Shown: one piece after another, positions 42,691 to 51,924 of the stretch
Layout: each line of letters starts with the position of its first letter
Numbering within the stretch: the stretch's first letter is position 1
Assembly: GCA_937891015.1 (NCBI GenBank)
Contig: CALAPY010000041.1
Coordinates: 87,639-151,638, forward strand
Reading direction: 5' to 3'
Length of the DNA: 64,000 nucleotides
Source of the DNA: UBA2108 sp002713215
GTDB lineage: Bacteria > Bacteroidota > Bacteroidia > Flavobacteriales_G > Salibacteraceae
The notes under the pieces: generated by a model
What the model was told of the DNA's origin: nothing
The model's input: only the letters and a program-made list of their open reading frames with translations
Database searches by the model: none
Program-made: the position numbers and the translations under genes

Positions 42691-43507
42691 GTCCAAAACT
42701 CCACTTCATTTTATTCTGTTTATTGTTGTTTTAGCCCTACTAACCGGCTGTAAAACGAAAAAGAAAATACAGAAGGTGGATGTTCAGGCCTTGATGGGCA
42801 AAGAAAAGTTTGAGTCCTTGGAAGACTCGCTTTATGCCAACAAATCCAACCCGGAATCCATTTCAATAAAAAGCAAGGTCTATTTTAAAACTCCTAAACT
42901 ATCCGATTCATTCAAAATGCATATCCGAATGAAGAAGGACAGTATAATATGGATTTCTGCAACCTATTATAAAGTTGAAGTTGCCCGCCTCTTATTACTT
43001 CCGGATAGTGTAAAAATGATTGACCGGAAAAATGGTAAGTACTACTTGGGAGACTACCGCTACATTGAAAACCGATTTAAGGTTCCATTGAATTTTGATC
43101 TAATTCAATCCATCTTATTGGGAAATCCATTTAGACTGGACAGCGCAGTAAAAGTTCGGGCTTATACCAGTAGGGGGAACATTATTATTGCGTCACTCAA
43201 CAACATTTGGTTTGACGACGGTAGTGGTGAACGTCAGTTGAAACAACAAAAGACTCAAATGTGGATTGACCCTTCAACCTATCGTGTAAAAAAAAGCAAG
43301 ATTGCCGAATACAAAACCAAAAAACATTTCACCACCATGTATTCGGATACCATTATGGTTAATGGCCACGCAATCCCCAATGGCGCAGAGTATATTCTTA
43401 GAGACGACGAAGAAACGAAATTCACATCGGAGTATTTAAAAGTAGAATCCAAACCGGATATGCGGTTTCCTTTTACCATATCTTCGAAATATGAACCGAT
43501 TTTTTAA
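42683..43507 (+). CDS. DUF4292 lipoprotein
   Basis: Lipoprotein of 274 residues. The signal peptide ends in ALLTGC (Cys24), followed by KTKKKIQ. The core (SIKSKVYFKTPKLSDSF, IRMKKDSIIWISATYYKVEV, ARLLLLPDSVKMIDRKNGKYY) is typical of DUF4292, a Bacteroidota family with a LolA/LolB-like strand pattern. The ATG at 42683 is used because the track-like longer start adds 16 residues in front of the signal peptide. It overlaps the EnvC-like gene by 17 bases. Role unknown; probably envelope lipid or lipoprotein handling. Confidence 0.85.
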   Translation: MSKSKTPLHFILFIVVLALLTGCKTKKKIQKVDVQALMGKEKFESLEDSLYANKSNPESISIKSKVYFKTPKLSDSFKMHIRMKKDSIIWISATYYKVEVARLLLLPDSVKMIDRKNGKYYLGDYRYIENRFKVPLNFDLIQSILLGNPFRLDSAVKVRAYTSRGNIIIASLNNIWFDDGSGERQLKQQKTQMWIDPSTYRVKKSKIAEYKTKKHFTTMYSDTIMVNGHAIPNGAEYILRDDEETKFTSEYLKVESKPDMRFPFTISSKYEPIF

Positions 43508-44696
43508 GGTTTCTCTTTTCGTTGCTGTTTTTCTAAGCCTTTTAAGCTATACCTCTATTGCGCAAAAAAGTAGAAAGACCCTGGAGCGAGAGCGCTCTGA
43601 AATAACCAAACAGATTGATTACAAAAACAAGCTTTTAAAAGAAACCCGGAAAAGCAAATCGGCCTCCCTAAACCAATTATCGCTCTTGCGAAAAAAAATA
43701 GCCAACCGCGAACGATTGATTAAAACCCTTCGCAATGAAACCAAACTTATTGAAGAGCAAATAACTGATAAAAATAGAGAAATACAGTTACGAGAAGAAG
43801 AACTTCAGGCGCTTAAAGAAGAATATGCCAAGATGATTTATCACGCATATAAAACACGGAGTTCATATGACAAGTTAATGTTTGTTTTTGCCTCCGAAAG
43901 TTTTAATCAGGCTTATAAGCGGCTGAAATACCTGCAGCAGTATTCGGTTTTTAGAAAAAATCAGGCCGCTGCAATTCTGGAAGCCAAGAAGCAACTAAAC
44001 GAAAATATCGTAGAGCTTGAAAATGCTAAAATTGAAAAAGAGCAGAAGATAAAGTCCATTGAAAATGAAATGCTCAATTTGGATGGCGACCGAACGGAGA
44101 AGCAGCGGGTCTTTAATAAACTGAATTCAAAAGAAAAAGAGCTTAAAAAAGAAATCAAAAAGAAGCAAAAGAAGTCCAAACAACTGCAACGAGCTATTCA
44201 AAAAATCATTAAAGAAGAAATTGCTAAAAATGCAGCCAAAGGAAAATACGGACTTACGCCAGAAGCCAAAGCACTCTCATCAAACTTTGAAAATAACAAA
44301 GGCAAATTACCCTGGCCAACAGCTAAGGGGGTAATTACTGAGTATTACGGAAAACACGAACATCCTGAGCTTAGAGGAATTTATATCGTGAACAACGGTG
44401 TGGATATAAGCACCGAAAAAGGATCTTCAGCAAGGGCAGTCTTTAAAGGTGTTGTATCTGGCGTCATTGTTTTACCAGGTATGGGTAAGGCCATTATGAT
44501 AAGGCATGGAGAATATATTTCGGTCTATTCAAATCTTTCAGATGTCTTTGTTCAAAAAGGAGATCAGGTAGAACTTAAACAAGATTTGGGAGTAGCCATC
44601 ACCGATAACTCTAAAGGGGTAACCGAAGTTCATTTTGAACTATGGAAAGGACAAACTACACTAAATCCTTCCGGGTGGCTCTATAAATTTAAATAG
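43491..44696 (+). CDS. EnvC-like murein hydrolase activator (degenerate M23)
   Basis: Periplasmic protein of 401 residues: signal peptide, a long coiled coil (about 25-245, rich in Lys/Glu), and a C-terminal M23/LytM domain. The domain lacks the zinc-binding His of the usual HxGvDi motif: here NNGVDIST. The final EVHFELWKGQTTLNPSGWL is kept. As in EnvC and NlpD, this suggests an activator of amidases at division, not an enzyme. It ends the block; the convergent serine hydrolase ends four bases away. Confidence 0.87.
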   Translation: MNRFFKVSLFVAVFLSLLSYTSIAQKSRKTLERERSEITKQIDYKNKLLKETRKSKSASLNQLSLLRKKIANRERLIKTLRNETKLIEEQITDKNREIQLREEELQALKEEYAKMIYHAYKTRSSYDKLMFVFASESFNQAYKRLKYLQQYSVFRKNQAAAILEAKKQLNENIVELENAKIEKEQKIKSIENEMLNLDGDRTEKQRVFNKLNSKEKELKKEIKKKQKKSKQLQRAIQKIIKEEIAKNAAKGKYGLTPEAKALSSNFENNKGKLPWPTAKGVITEYYGKHEHPELRGIYIVNNGVDISTEKGSSARAVFKGVVSGVIVLPGMGKAIMIRHGEYISVYSNLSDVFVQKGDQVELKQDLGVAITDNSKGVTEVHFELWKGQTTLNPSGWLYKFK

Positions 44697-44700
44697 CCCC

Positions 44701-46215
44701 CTACCGCTTAAAATTCAGGTTAGAAAAGTGAAAATCCGGATTTGAAAGATCAATGGTAAATCCTACAACCTTTCCATCCGATAACTCAAATTTTGCGAAT
44801 CCTCGGGGCAAGAATTCATCATTAAAATTAAATACAAAAGTGTCATTTTCCCAGTGGTCTAACGTTGCTGTAAAAAGTTCTTTAGCCGGTTCTAAAACCA
44901 ATTGAAGTCTGGCCTTTTTTCCTTTACCCAAAACTGAAAGTGTTGCATTTCCATAATAGGAATCGGTATAAGTTCCGGCATAAGAAAGTAGCTCAACGCT
45001 TGGAGTCGTTTCCTTATTTCTAGCCTGGTTTTGTTTCTCTACCTTTTGCAATTCCAGGCTATCATACCTCGTCCCATATTTTGCAAAATCTAGGCTCCAG
45101 TCTTTGGCGTTTTTCTCTCCGGCTAGCATATCAAGAATCTCGTACATGATAGCTGTACAGACTGGACTCATATCATTAGACATAATAACAATTCCCATGT
45201 TTTTTTCCGGAATCAGAGCGACTTTAGTAATGTACCCGGGCAATCCACCTCCGTGATTTACCACTTTCATGCCCTGATAGTCCATTAAGAACCATCCCAT
45301 TCCATAGCCCTTAAAATGAGTTCCATTTCGCTCGTCAAAAGCACTTACCGCCAAAGGGTTGTGTACTGACCATATTTTTTTCAGGGTGCTGGGCTGTAGC
45401 AAAGTATCGCCATGATAAATTCCATTGCTTAACAAAAACATGATCCACTTCTGCATATCTACTACATTGGAATTCATGGCAGCCGTTGCTCCGGAATTAT
45501 CATAATTGAGCAAGCTTTGTGGTACACCTTTTAAATGCGGGTAAGCAATGTTTTGTCCTTCCTTGTATTTGGTGATACTGGTGTTGGTTTTAAACATGGA
45601 CAATGGTTTTAGGATTCTGGTTGTAACAAAATCATCCCAGGACATTCCACTTACCTTTTCTATAACCTGGCCAGCAGTAATGTACATGATATTTTGGTAT
45701 CCGTATCCAGCTCTAAAATCGTAGCTCAATGGAAGATGACGGATTCTGGTAATAATCTCATCCCTGGAATAATTGCTACCATACCACAACAAATCACCAT
45801 CAAAGGTTTTTAGGCCACTTCGGTGACACATTAAATCCTCTATTGTAAACATAGAGGTAACAGCCTCATCATGAAGCTTCCAATTGGGAAGAATGTCTGT
45901 TACTTTATCACTCCATTTTATTTTTCCGTCGTCGACAAGCATGCCCATTGCCGCAGCGGTAAATGCTTTACTCAACGAAGCAATACCAAACATACTCGAC
46001 GTATTAACTTTTTGGGCCTCCCCCATTTTAGTTACTCCGTATCCTTGTTGGAAAATAATCTCACCATTTTTAACTATGCCAATTGCTAGCCCTGGAATTT
46101 TGTGTTCCTTCCTTGCCTTTGACACGTTTGCATGGACCCTTCCCATATCAAGTTCCTGAGCACTAGTAAATAAGAATACCCCTAGAGCTACCGATAAAGC
46201 AAATATCTTCTTCAT
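44701..46215 (-). CDS. class C beta-lactamase-like serine hydrolase
   Basis: Exported hydrolase of 504 residues. A signal peptide (about 1-19) is followed by the serine beta-lactamase/penicillin-binding fold: S-x-x-K in ASLSKAFTAA, Y-x-N in GYGYQNIMY, and HGGGLPGY in place of KTG. The last 130 residues form a beta domain (SYAGTYTDSYYGNATLSVLG) of the DUF3471 type. Such proteins cleave D-amino-acid peptides or esters. It is transcribed alone on the minus strand between two envelope gene groups. Confidence 0.87.
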   Translation of the reverse strand: MKKIFALSVALGVFLFTSAQELDMGRVHANVSKARKEHKIPGLAIGIVKNGEIIFQQGYGVTKMGEAQKVNTSSMFGIASLSKAFTAAAMGMLVDDGKIKWSDKVTDILPNWKLHDEAVTSMFTIEDLMCHRSGLKTFDGDLLWYGSNYSRDEIITRIRHLPLSYDFRAGYGYQNIMYITAGQVIEKVSGMSWDDFVTTRILKPLSMFKTNTSITKYKEGQNIAYPHLKGVPQSLLNYDNSGATAAMNSNVVDMQKWIMFLLSNGIYHGDTLLQPSTLKKIWSVHNPLAVSAFDERNGTHFKGYGMGWFLMDYQGMKVVNHGGGLPGYITKVALIPEKNMGIVIMSNDMSPVCTAIMYEILDMLAGEKNAKDWSLDFAKYGTRYDSLELQKVEKQNQARNKETTPSVELLSYAGTYTDSYYGNATLSVLGKGKKARLQLVLEPAKELFTATLDHWENDTFVFNFNDEFLPRGFAKFELSDGKVVGFTIDLSNPDFHFSNLNFKR

Positions 46216-46373
46216 TTATTTAAAGTTGAGAGTTCGAAAATAGTTAAATATTAAGCTCAATTATTTGGGCTTATGTCTTGAATAAACCAATTTATACAAA
46301 CTCATAATACCATTTAGTCGTTTTTAAAATTAATATCCAAGATTAAGCCCTAAATTAGTGCACTATTTTCATT

Positions 46374-48530
46374 TTGAAACGACTGTTTTTCATATTATTA
46401 ATTGCCTTGGTTGCTTTTCCCTTTAATGGAAAATCTACTCACATAGTCGGTGGAGAAATGTATTATGAATATTTGGGCAACGGGGATTACAAAATATCTC
46501 TGGTGGTTTACAGAGATTGTTTTAATGGGATTCCTCCTTTTGATAGCCCTGCTAATATTTCGATCTACAGTGCTGGTAAACTGTACAAACTATTACACCT
46601 TTACCCTTTAACAGTTACCAATATTCCCTCAGACATTTATGATTCCTGCTATTCTGTGCCCTCCGGGGTTTGCGTAGAACGTGGATACTACGAAACCACT
46701 ATTTCATTGCCCAAAAACCGCTTTGGTTATACCATCTCCTGGCAACGATGTTGTAGAAATAACTCCATTAGGAACATAATTACACCAAAAGACTGGGGCT
46801 CAACAATTACCACGAACATACCATCAAGAGATAGTGTTGCCAACAATAGTTCACCTGTCTTCAAAAACAGGCCCCCGTTGGCTATTTGCCTCGGATCTGA
46901 TTTTAAATTTGATAATTCAGCCATTGATCTCGATGGTGACTCCCTGGTTTATGAATTGTGTGATGTTTTGCATGGTGGAGGTACCAATACTTTTGGCTCA
47001 GGAATTAATTCCCCAAAACCAGACACACCTTCAGCACCTCCCTACACCAAAGTGATATGGGGTACCGGATTTACCACCATTAATCCAATTGCGGCTTCAA
47101 TTCCCTTCACAATTAACGACTCAAGCGGACTTCTCAAAGGCACTCCCAATCAATTGGGCCAGTATGTTTTTGGTGTTTGTGTAAGTGAATATAGAAATGG
47201 GAAGTTTGTAGGAATGACACGAAGGGAATACCAGGTTAACGTTAAAGCTTGTATTTCAAGAACGGTGGCTTCGTTATTTGCACCATCGAAGTGCAATGGT
47301 CTGGACCTGACTTTTACGAATAATAGTAAGCGTGCCAATACCTTTTTATGGGATTTTGGTGTCTCCGGCACTAGTCTGGATACAAGTACCCTGTTTACGG
47401 GGCATTATGTATTTCCGGATTCAGGAACTTATAATATCCGACTAATTGCTAATCCGGGATGGGGATGTGCCGATACATTTACCAAAGAAATTACTATCTA
47501 TCATAGTCTTGAAGCGGATATACAGAACATTCCTGGAAAGTGTATTTCTGATCCCGTATTTGACTTTTATGCAGCAGGTAAATTTCAAAACTATACAGAC
47601 ATCAAATGGACTTTTGGGGGAGCAAGCCCTGATTCCAGCAACATAAAAAACCCAAAAGATATAACGTTTTCAGATACAGGCAGGTATAAAATCACTTTAA
47701 GAATGGAACATAAAGGATGTACGTCGAGCGTTACCAAATATGCCATTGTATATCCTAATCTGGAGCCCAACTTTTTTATAAGAAACAATCGAGGTTGTAC
47801 CCCACTCCAGGTTCAATTGGAAGATCGAAGTAAAGCCTGGACAGATGTGCAGACCATTTGGAAAGTAGATAACAGGACTTATTACGATTCGATTGAGCGA
47901 TTTACGTTTACCGAGCCTGGAGAGTATATTATTGAACATATAGCCTATACTACCGATGGTTGTAAGGATACTTTGCCATCGCAGTTTAAAATTATCGATG
48001 TTTATTCCGGGCCGATTGCTGGCTTTGATATCTCGGAAAATAAGGTGAGCATATTTAACGCAGAGGTGTCTGTAATTGACAAATCGTATAACCGGGGAAA
48101 TTGCCTGCTGTATTTTGGTGATGAGAAATTAACTGCCGATTGCAACAGTAAGCATACATTTAGTAAGCCTGGGAAATTTAAAGTCAGTCAAATTGTAAAA
48201 AATAGCAACGGGTGCATTGACACAGCATCAACTTACGTAGAAGTTGAAAATGAATTTGCCTTTTTTATTCCTTCAACCTTTACTCCTAATCGAGATGGAC
48301 TCAATGAAGTCTATAAGCCAATTCTGATAGGGGTTAAGGAAATTGAGTTTACCATTTATGATCGATGGGGAGCCGTGGTTTTTCATACCACGGACTTAAA
48401 TGGTGGATGGGATGGCCGAAAGAAAGATAAAGGTGATGCCCCAATAGGTACCTATGTGTATAAAATTAGGGCAAAGGATTTTCTGAACGAATTCCACTTT
48501 TATTCCAACAACGTTTACCTGGTAAGATAG
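46374..48530 (+). CDS. PKD-repeat surface protein with T9SS type B sorting domain
   Basis: Secreted protein of 718 residues. Signal peptide 1-21, an N-terminal domain beginning STHIVGGEMYYEYLGNGDYK common to gliding-associated proteins, several PKD-like repeats (for example FLWDFGVSGTSLDTSTLFTG and YKITLRMEHKGC) and a C-terminal CHU_C domain (FFIPSTFTPNRDGLNEVYKP, IYDRWGAVVFHT, GGWDGRKKDKGDAPIGTYVY). CHU_C directs export by the type IX system and surface attachment. The start is TTG at 46374. Adhesion or gliding function is likely but unspecified. Confidence 0.9.
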   Translation: MKRLFFILLIALVAFPFNGKSTHIVGGEMYYEYLGNGDYKISLVVYRDCFNGIPPFDSPANISIYSAGKLYKLLHLYPLTVTNIPSDIYDSCYSVPSGVCVERGYYETTISLPKNRFGYTISWQRCCRNNSIRNIITPKDWGSTITTNIPSRDSVANNSSPVFKNRPPLAICLGSDFKFDNSAIDLDGDSLVYELCDVLHGGGTNTFGSGINSPKPDTPSAPPYTKVIWGTGFTTINPIAASIPFTINDSSGLLKGTPNQLGQYVFGVCVSEYRNGKFVGMTRREYQVNVKACISRTVASLFAPSKCNGLDLTFTNNSKRANTFLWDFGVSGTSLDTSTLFTGHYVFPDSGTYNIRLIANPGWGCADTFTKEITIYHSLEADIQNIPGKCISDPVFDFYAAGKFQNYTDIKWTFGGASPDSSNIKNPKDITFSDTGRYKITLRMEHKGCTSSVTKYAIVYPNLEPNFFIRNNRGCTPLQVQLEDRSKAWTDVQTIWKVDNRTYYDSIERFTFTEPGEYIIEHIAYTTDGCKDTLPSQFKIIDVYSGPIAGFDISENKVSIFNAEVSVIDKSYNRGNCLLYFGDEKLTADCNSKHTFSKPGKFKVSQIVKNSNGCIDTASTYVEVENEFAFFIPSTFTPNRDGLNEVYKPILIGVKEIEFTIYDRWGAVVFHTTDLNGGWDGRKKDKGDAPIGTYVYKIRAKDFLNEFHFYSNNVYLVR

Positions 48531-48619
48531 TTTGTACTCCTTTAGATGTTAAAAAAATAGAAGGGGGCAACATGCATTGAGGGTTTAAGTTTCTCATTTT
48601 TGAGAATTAAGCATCCAAA

Positions 48620-50119
48620 TTGTCGAGCACTTTAAAAAGACTTGCGGGACAAACCGCAATTTATGGCCTAAGTAGCATTCTAGGACGATTTCTAAACTAC
48701 TTACTTACACCACTGCATACTGGCAAGGAGGTCTTTACCGTGGCCCAATATGGAATCATTACTGAAATGTATTCTTATGTGGCCTTCCTGGTGATTCTAC
48801 TTACCTATGGAATGGAAACCGCTTATTTCCGTTACGCCAATAAAAACAAGGAAAAAGAAGTAAATGTATTTACGACCGTAGTTAGGAGCGTATTTACAAC
48901 ATCGTTGTTATTTATTAGCCTAGCCATTGTATTCCGACAGTCGCTTGCCGATGTTATGAAATATCCCAACCACAGTGAATACATCGTTTGGTTTGCAATC
49001 ATTGTGGGAATGGATGCCCTTTCTTCTATTCCGATGGCAAGACTTAGAAGCCTAAATATGCCCTTAAAGTTTGCTTCTGTTAATCTGGCAAATGTTGGGG
49101 TAAACATTGGTCTCAATCTCTTTTTTCTTGCCTATTGCATGCCTTTATACAAGAGTGGAAATATCAACTGGATTGTCGATACATTTTACGATCCTGACAT
49201 TGGTGTAGGATATGTGTTTATCGCCAATTTGGTTGCCAGCCTGGTTAAAATAGCACTCCTTCTTCCCTGGCTGGTAAAGCTTCCTGGTAAGTTTGATAAC
49301 CGCCTATGGCAGGGAATGATTGTTTATGCTTTACCGTTGCTTATAGCTGGTTTGGCCGGAATAATAAATGAGACACTTGATCGAATTTTAATCAAGTACC
49401 TGCTTTTTAATCAACTGGGTGAAGAGGCTACCATGACTCAACTTGGGATTTATGGTGCCTGTTATAAGGTTAGTATTATTATTACGCTTTTTATCCAGGC
49501 CTATCGCTATGCGGCCGAACCTTTCTTCTTTTCACAGGAGAAAGAAAAAGGCTCCAAGAATACTTACGCACTCATCATGAATTATTTTGTGATAGTTTGC
49601 TCCACCATTTTTCTTGGCGTAATGTTATTTATTGACTTGATAAAACATTTTATCCCTAACGATCAGTTTTGGGTCGGTTTAAAAATTGTTCCCGTACTGC
49701 TAATGGCCAATGTATGCTTGGGTATCTACTATAACCAGTCTATCTGGTACAAACTGAGTGATAAAACTAAGTATGGAGCATTCATTGCTATTGGAGGCGC
49801 ATTAATTACAATCTGCCTAAACATAATTCTCATTCCTATTTATGGATATGTTGGTTCGGCCTGGGTAACTTTAATTGTATATGCCTCCATGGTAGTTTCT
49901 TCTTATATCCTCGGGCAAAAACATTACCCAATTCCATATAACGTACCTAAAGTCTTAGGATACCTAACACTTTCTCTTTTACTCTACCTAGGTGGTGTTG
50001 AGCTACAAACCACGTTCCCTGCACTACACTGGGTAATTGCAGCATTTATAACACTAGGCTTTGCACTTGCGCTGGTATTCATCGAAAAAAAATCAAAAAA
50101 CAATTTGTTACCTCAATGA
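48620..50119 (+). CDS. polysaccharide flippase (Wzx/MATE-like)
   Basis: Integral membrane protein of 499 residues with 12-14 hydrophobic helices, N-terminal LKRLAGQTAIYGLSSILGRFLNYLLTP typical (in two parts) of the polysaccharide_synt family in Bacteroidota. It flips lipid-linked glycan across the inner membrane. Start TTG at 48620; a short inverted repeat (TTCTCA/TGAGAA, 48591-48606) lies just upstream. It overlaps dut by four bases, a pairing frequently seen in this phylum. Confidence 0.87.
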   Translation: MSSTLKRLAGQTAIYGLSSILGRFLNYLLTPLHTGKEVFTVAQYGIITEMYSYVAFLVILLTYGMETAYFRYANKNKEKEVNVFTTVVRSVFTTSLLFISLAIVFRQSLADVMKYPNHSEYIVWFAIIVGMDALSSIPMARLRSLNMPLKFASVNLANVGVNIGLNLFFLAYCMPLYKSGNINWIVDTFYDPDIGVGYVFIANLVASLVKIALLLPWLVKLPGKFDNRLWQGMIVYALPLLIAGLAGIINETLDRILIKYLLFNQLGEEATMTQLGIYGACYKVSIIITLFIQAYRYAAEPFFFSQEKEKGSKNTYALIMNYFVIVCSTIFLGVMLFIDLIKHFIPNDQFWVGLKIVPVLLMANVCLGIYYNQSIWYKLSDKTKYGAFIAIGGALITICLNIILIPIYGYVGSAWVTLIVYASMVVSSYILGQKHYPIPYNVPKVLGYLTLSLLLYLGGVELQTTFPALHWVIAAFITLGFALALVFIEKKSKNNLLPQ

Positions 50120-50550
50120 AAATTAAAGTGATTAACAAAGGCAGACACCCATTGCCTCAATATGCTACAGAAAATGCTGCTGGTTTAGATCTTAAGGCAA
50201 ACATTGATTCCGAAATCAACTTGGGCTCACTCGAAAGAGTAATTATTCCTACAGGAATATTTCTGGAATTGCCTCCAGGGTTCGAAGCTCAGGTTCGTCC
50301 GAGAAGTGGATTGGCCGCAAAACATGGAATCACAGTATTGAACTCTCCCGGAACTATCGATGCCGATTATCGAGGTGAAGTTGGAGTTATACTGGTTAAT
50401 TGCAGCAAGGAATCATTTCGAATTGAAGATGGTGAGCGAATTGCCCAATTGGTAGTGGCAAAGTATGAACAGATTGAATGGCAACAGGTGGAAGAACTAT
50501 CTGACACTGCTCGTGGAGCTGGTGGGTTTGGACACACCGGTAAGTCCTGA
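50116..50550 (+). CDS. dut: dUTP diphosphatase
   Basis: Hydrolyses dUTP to dUMP, keeping uracil out of DNA. The 144 residues contain all five trimeric dUTPase motifs: AAGLDLKA, RPRSGLA, SPGTIDADYRGEVGV with the catalytic Asp, GERIAQLVV and the flexible C-terminal RGAGGFGHTGKS. Overlaps the flippase gene by four bases. Confidence 0.97.
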   Translation: MKIKVINKGRHPLPQYATENAAGLDLKANIDSEINLGSLERVIIPTGIFLELPPGFEAQVRPRSGLAAKHGITVLNSPGTIDADYRGEVGVILVNCSKESFRIEDGERIAQLVVAKYEQIEWQQVEELSDTARGAGGFGHTGKS

Positions 50551-50564
50551 TTCGAATAATTGTT

Positions 50565-50572
50565 TAGATTTG
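50565..50572 (+). promoter_or_regulatory. candidate -7 element for the EGF-like lipoprotein pair
   Basis: TAGATTTG matches TAnnTTTG and lies 25 bases before the ATG at 50598. No -33 TTG at the expected distance. Confidence 0.35.
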
Positions 50573-50597
50573 AGAGCTAATTAATCATAGAACTGCG

Positions 50598-51119
50598 ATG
50601 AATAAATTATTTTTTGCCTTGGCATTTGTTTCAATCGGATTTTTTTCCTCTTGTGATAAATGTAAAGATGCCGATTGTAAAAATGGTGCAACCTGTGAAA
50701 AAAAGGTTGGAGATTGTAATTGTGCCCAATTCTATAGTGGTACAAAATGTGAATCTCAAGTAAGAAATTCCTATGTAGGAAAATACATAGGTACTAGTGT
50801 TCAAAGTGTTACCGTTGGTGGAAATACTGATAATGAAACCTCTCCTGATACAATAGAAGTCTCAATTTCAGGGACCGATCCAAGTATGTTGGTTGTGAAG
50901 GGTGATGGTACAGCTGCAGATCCGGATGTACCAGTAACCTTAACAAGCAACACCAACTATAAGGTTAATGCTACTTTTAATGAAGGTAGCGGAAATGTTA
51001 CTATGAATGGTACCGGCACCTTCTCAAGTACTACCCTCACACTTAATGCAACTTTTTCCGGAACCGTATTAGGGAATACTTTAACCGGTACCTTAACATT
51101 TACAGGAACAAAACAGTAA
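50598..51119 (+). CDS. EGF-like lipoprotein 1
   Basis: Small lipoprotein of 173 residues. The signal peptide MNKLFFALAFVSIGFFSSC ends in a lipobox with Cys19. A Cys-rich, EGF-like segment follows (CKDADCKNGATCEKKVGDC, then CAQFYSGTKC), and then a Thr/Asn/Gly-rich beta domain of about 115 residues (VSISGTDPSMLVVKGDGTA). Function unknown. It is followed 26 bases later by a paralogue sharing the signal peptide and the Cys pattern, so the pair arose by tandem duplication. Confidence 0.75.
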   Translation: MNKLFFALAFVSIGFFSSCDKCKDADCKNGATCEKKVGDCNCAQFYSGTKCESQVRNSYVGKYIGTSVQSVTVGGNTDNETSPDTIEVSISGTDPSMLVVKGDGTAADPDVPVTLTSNTNYKVNATFNEGSGNVTMNGTGTFSSTTLTLNATFSGTVLGNTLTGTLTFTGTKQ

Positions 51120-51145
51120 ATTAGTAAACAAATAAAAATACAACT

Positions 51146-51724
51146 ATGAATAAATTATTTTTAGCCTTAGCAGTAATATCCTTAGGATTTTTCTCGTCTT
51201 GTAATAAGTGTAAAGACAAAACTTGTTTAAACAGCGCATCTTGTGATAAGAAAACAGGAGATTGTAGTGACGTATGTCTAAATGGTGGAACCAGTAGCAC
51301 GGCTAATGGAGCATGCTCTTGTACCGAATTTTATGATGGTGCAGTATGCGATAATGAAATTAGAAATGACCTTGCAGGAAGCTATTCGGGTACGTTAGAA
51401 TTTGACAAGGATGCTTACGGAACAGTTACTACAATTTCAAATCATGGAACAGATGCCACCGGACAGGCCTTTAGTATGGTGTCAACATTCCCGGGTAACG
51501 AAACCATGACTATCTCAATTAAAGGAGTACTTACAGCGAAAGATTCAATAACAATCACAGAGGAGTTAATTCCAATCTCAATTCCTACGTATCCTCAAGT
51601 TACGCATGCTAGAATTACTGGTAATGGATTTTATTCAAATGGCAAATTTGAAATTTCTTTTAATATGGTTACCAGTCCAACTGTCATACCAGTTGGCGTT
51701 TCAGTTTTTAAAGGAATTAAATAA
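51146..51724 (+). CDS. EGF-like lipoprotein 2
   Basis: Paralogue of the previous protein, 192 residues. The signal peptide (MNKLFLALAVISLGFFSSC) is nearly the same, and the EGF-like part is extended by one more Cys loop (SDVCLNGGTSSTANGACSC). The remaining beta domain (LAGSYSGTLEFDKDAYGTV) has diverged. An intrinsic terminator follows 22 bases after the stop. Surface or outer-membrane location is likely; function unknown. Confidence 0.75.
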   Translation: MNKLFLALAVISLGFFSSCNKCKDKTCLNSASCDKKTGDCSDVCLNGGTSSTANGACSCTEFYDGAVCDNEIRNDLAGSYSGTLEFDKDAYGTVTTISNHGTDATGQAFSMVSTFPGNETMTISIKGVLTAKDSITITEELIPISIPTYPQVTHARITGNGFYSNGKFEISFNMVTSPTVIPVGVSVFKGIK

Positions 51725-51745
51725 TAGGCGTTTTTTGGTTTAAAT

Positions 51746-51768
51746 CCCCGCAATGCGGGGGTTTTTTT
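51746..51768 (+). terminator. intrinsic terminator after EGF-like lipoprotein 2
   Basis: CCCCGC-AAT-GCGGGG hairpin followed by seven T, 22 bases after the stop codon. Confidence 0.92.
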
Positions 51769-51789
51769 GAGTATTGTAGAATAAGCATT

Positions 51790-51863
51790 GTCATTCCTGT
51801 GTAGCGAAGCGGAAACAGGAATCTCAAACATAATATTCGGAATTACTTCGGTTGCAGGAATGA
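51790..51863. repeat. dispersed repeat bounded by TCATTCCTG/CAGGAATGA, copy 2
   Basis: About 74 bases with perfect 9-base inverted ends (51791-51799 and 51855-51863) and an internal CCTGT..ACAGG stem. It shares the TCATTCC/GGAATGA ends with the element at 10619-10741 and, like it, follows an intrinsic terminator. No coding capacity; nothing else seen in this 200-base gap. Confidence 0.6.
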
Positions 51864-51924
51864 GGAAACCCAATGGATTATTCCAGTTTTCCACATTATT
51901 CTACAACACCGTGTTTTTTTCTCA

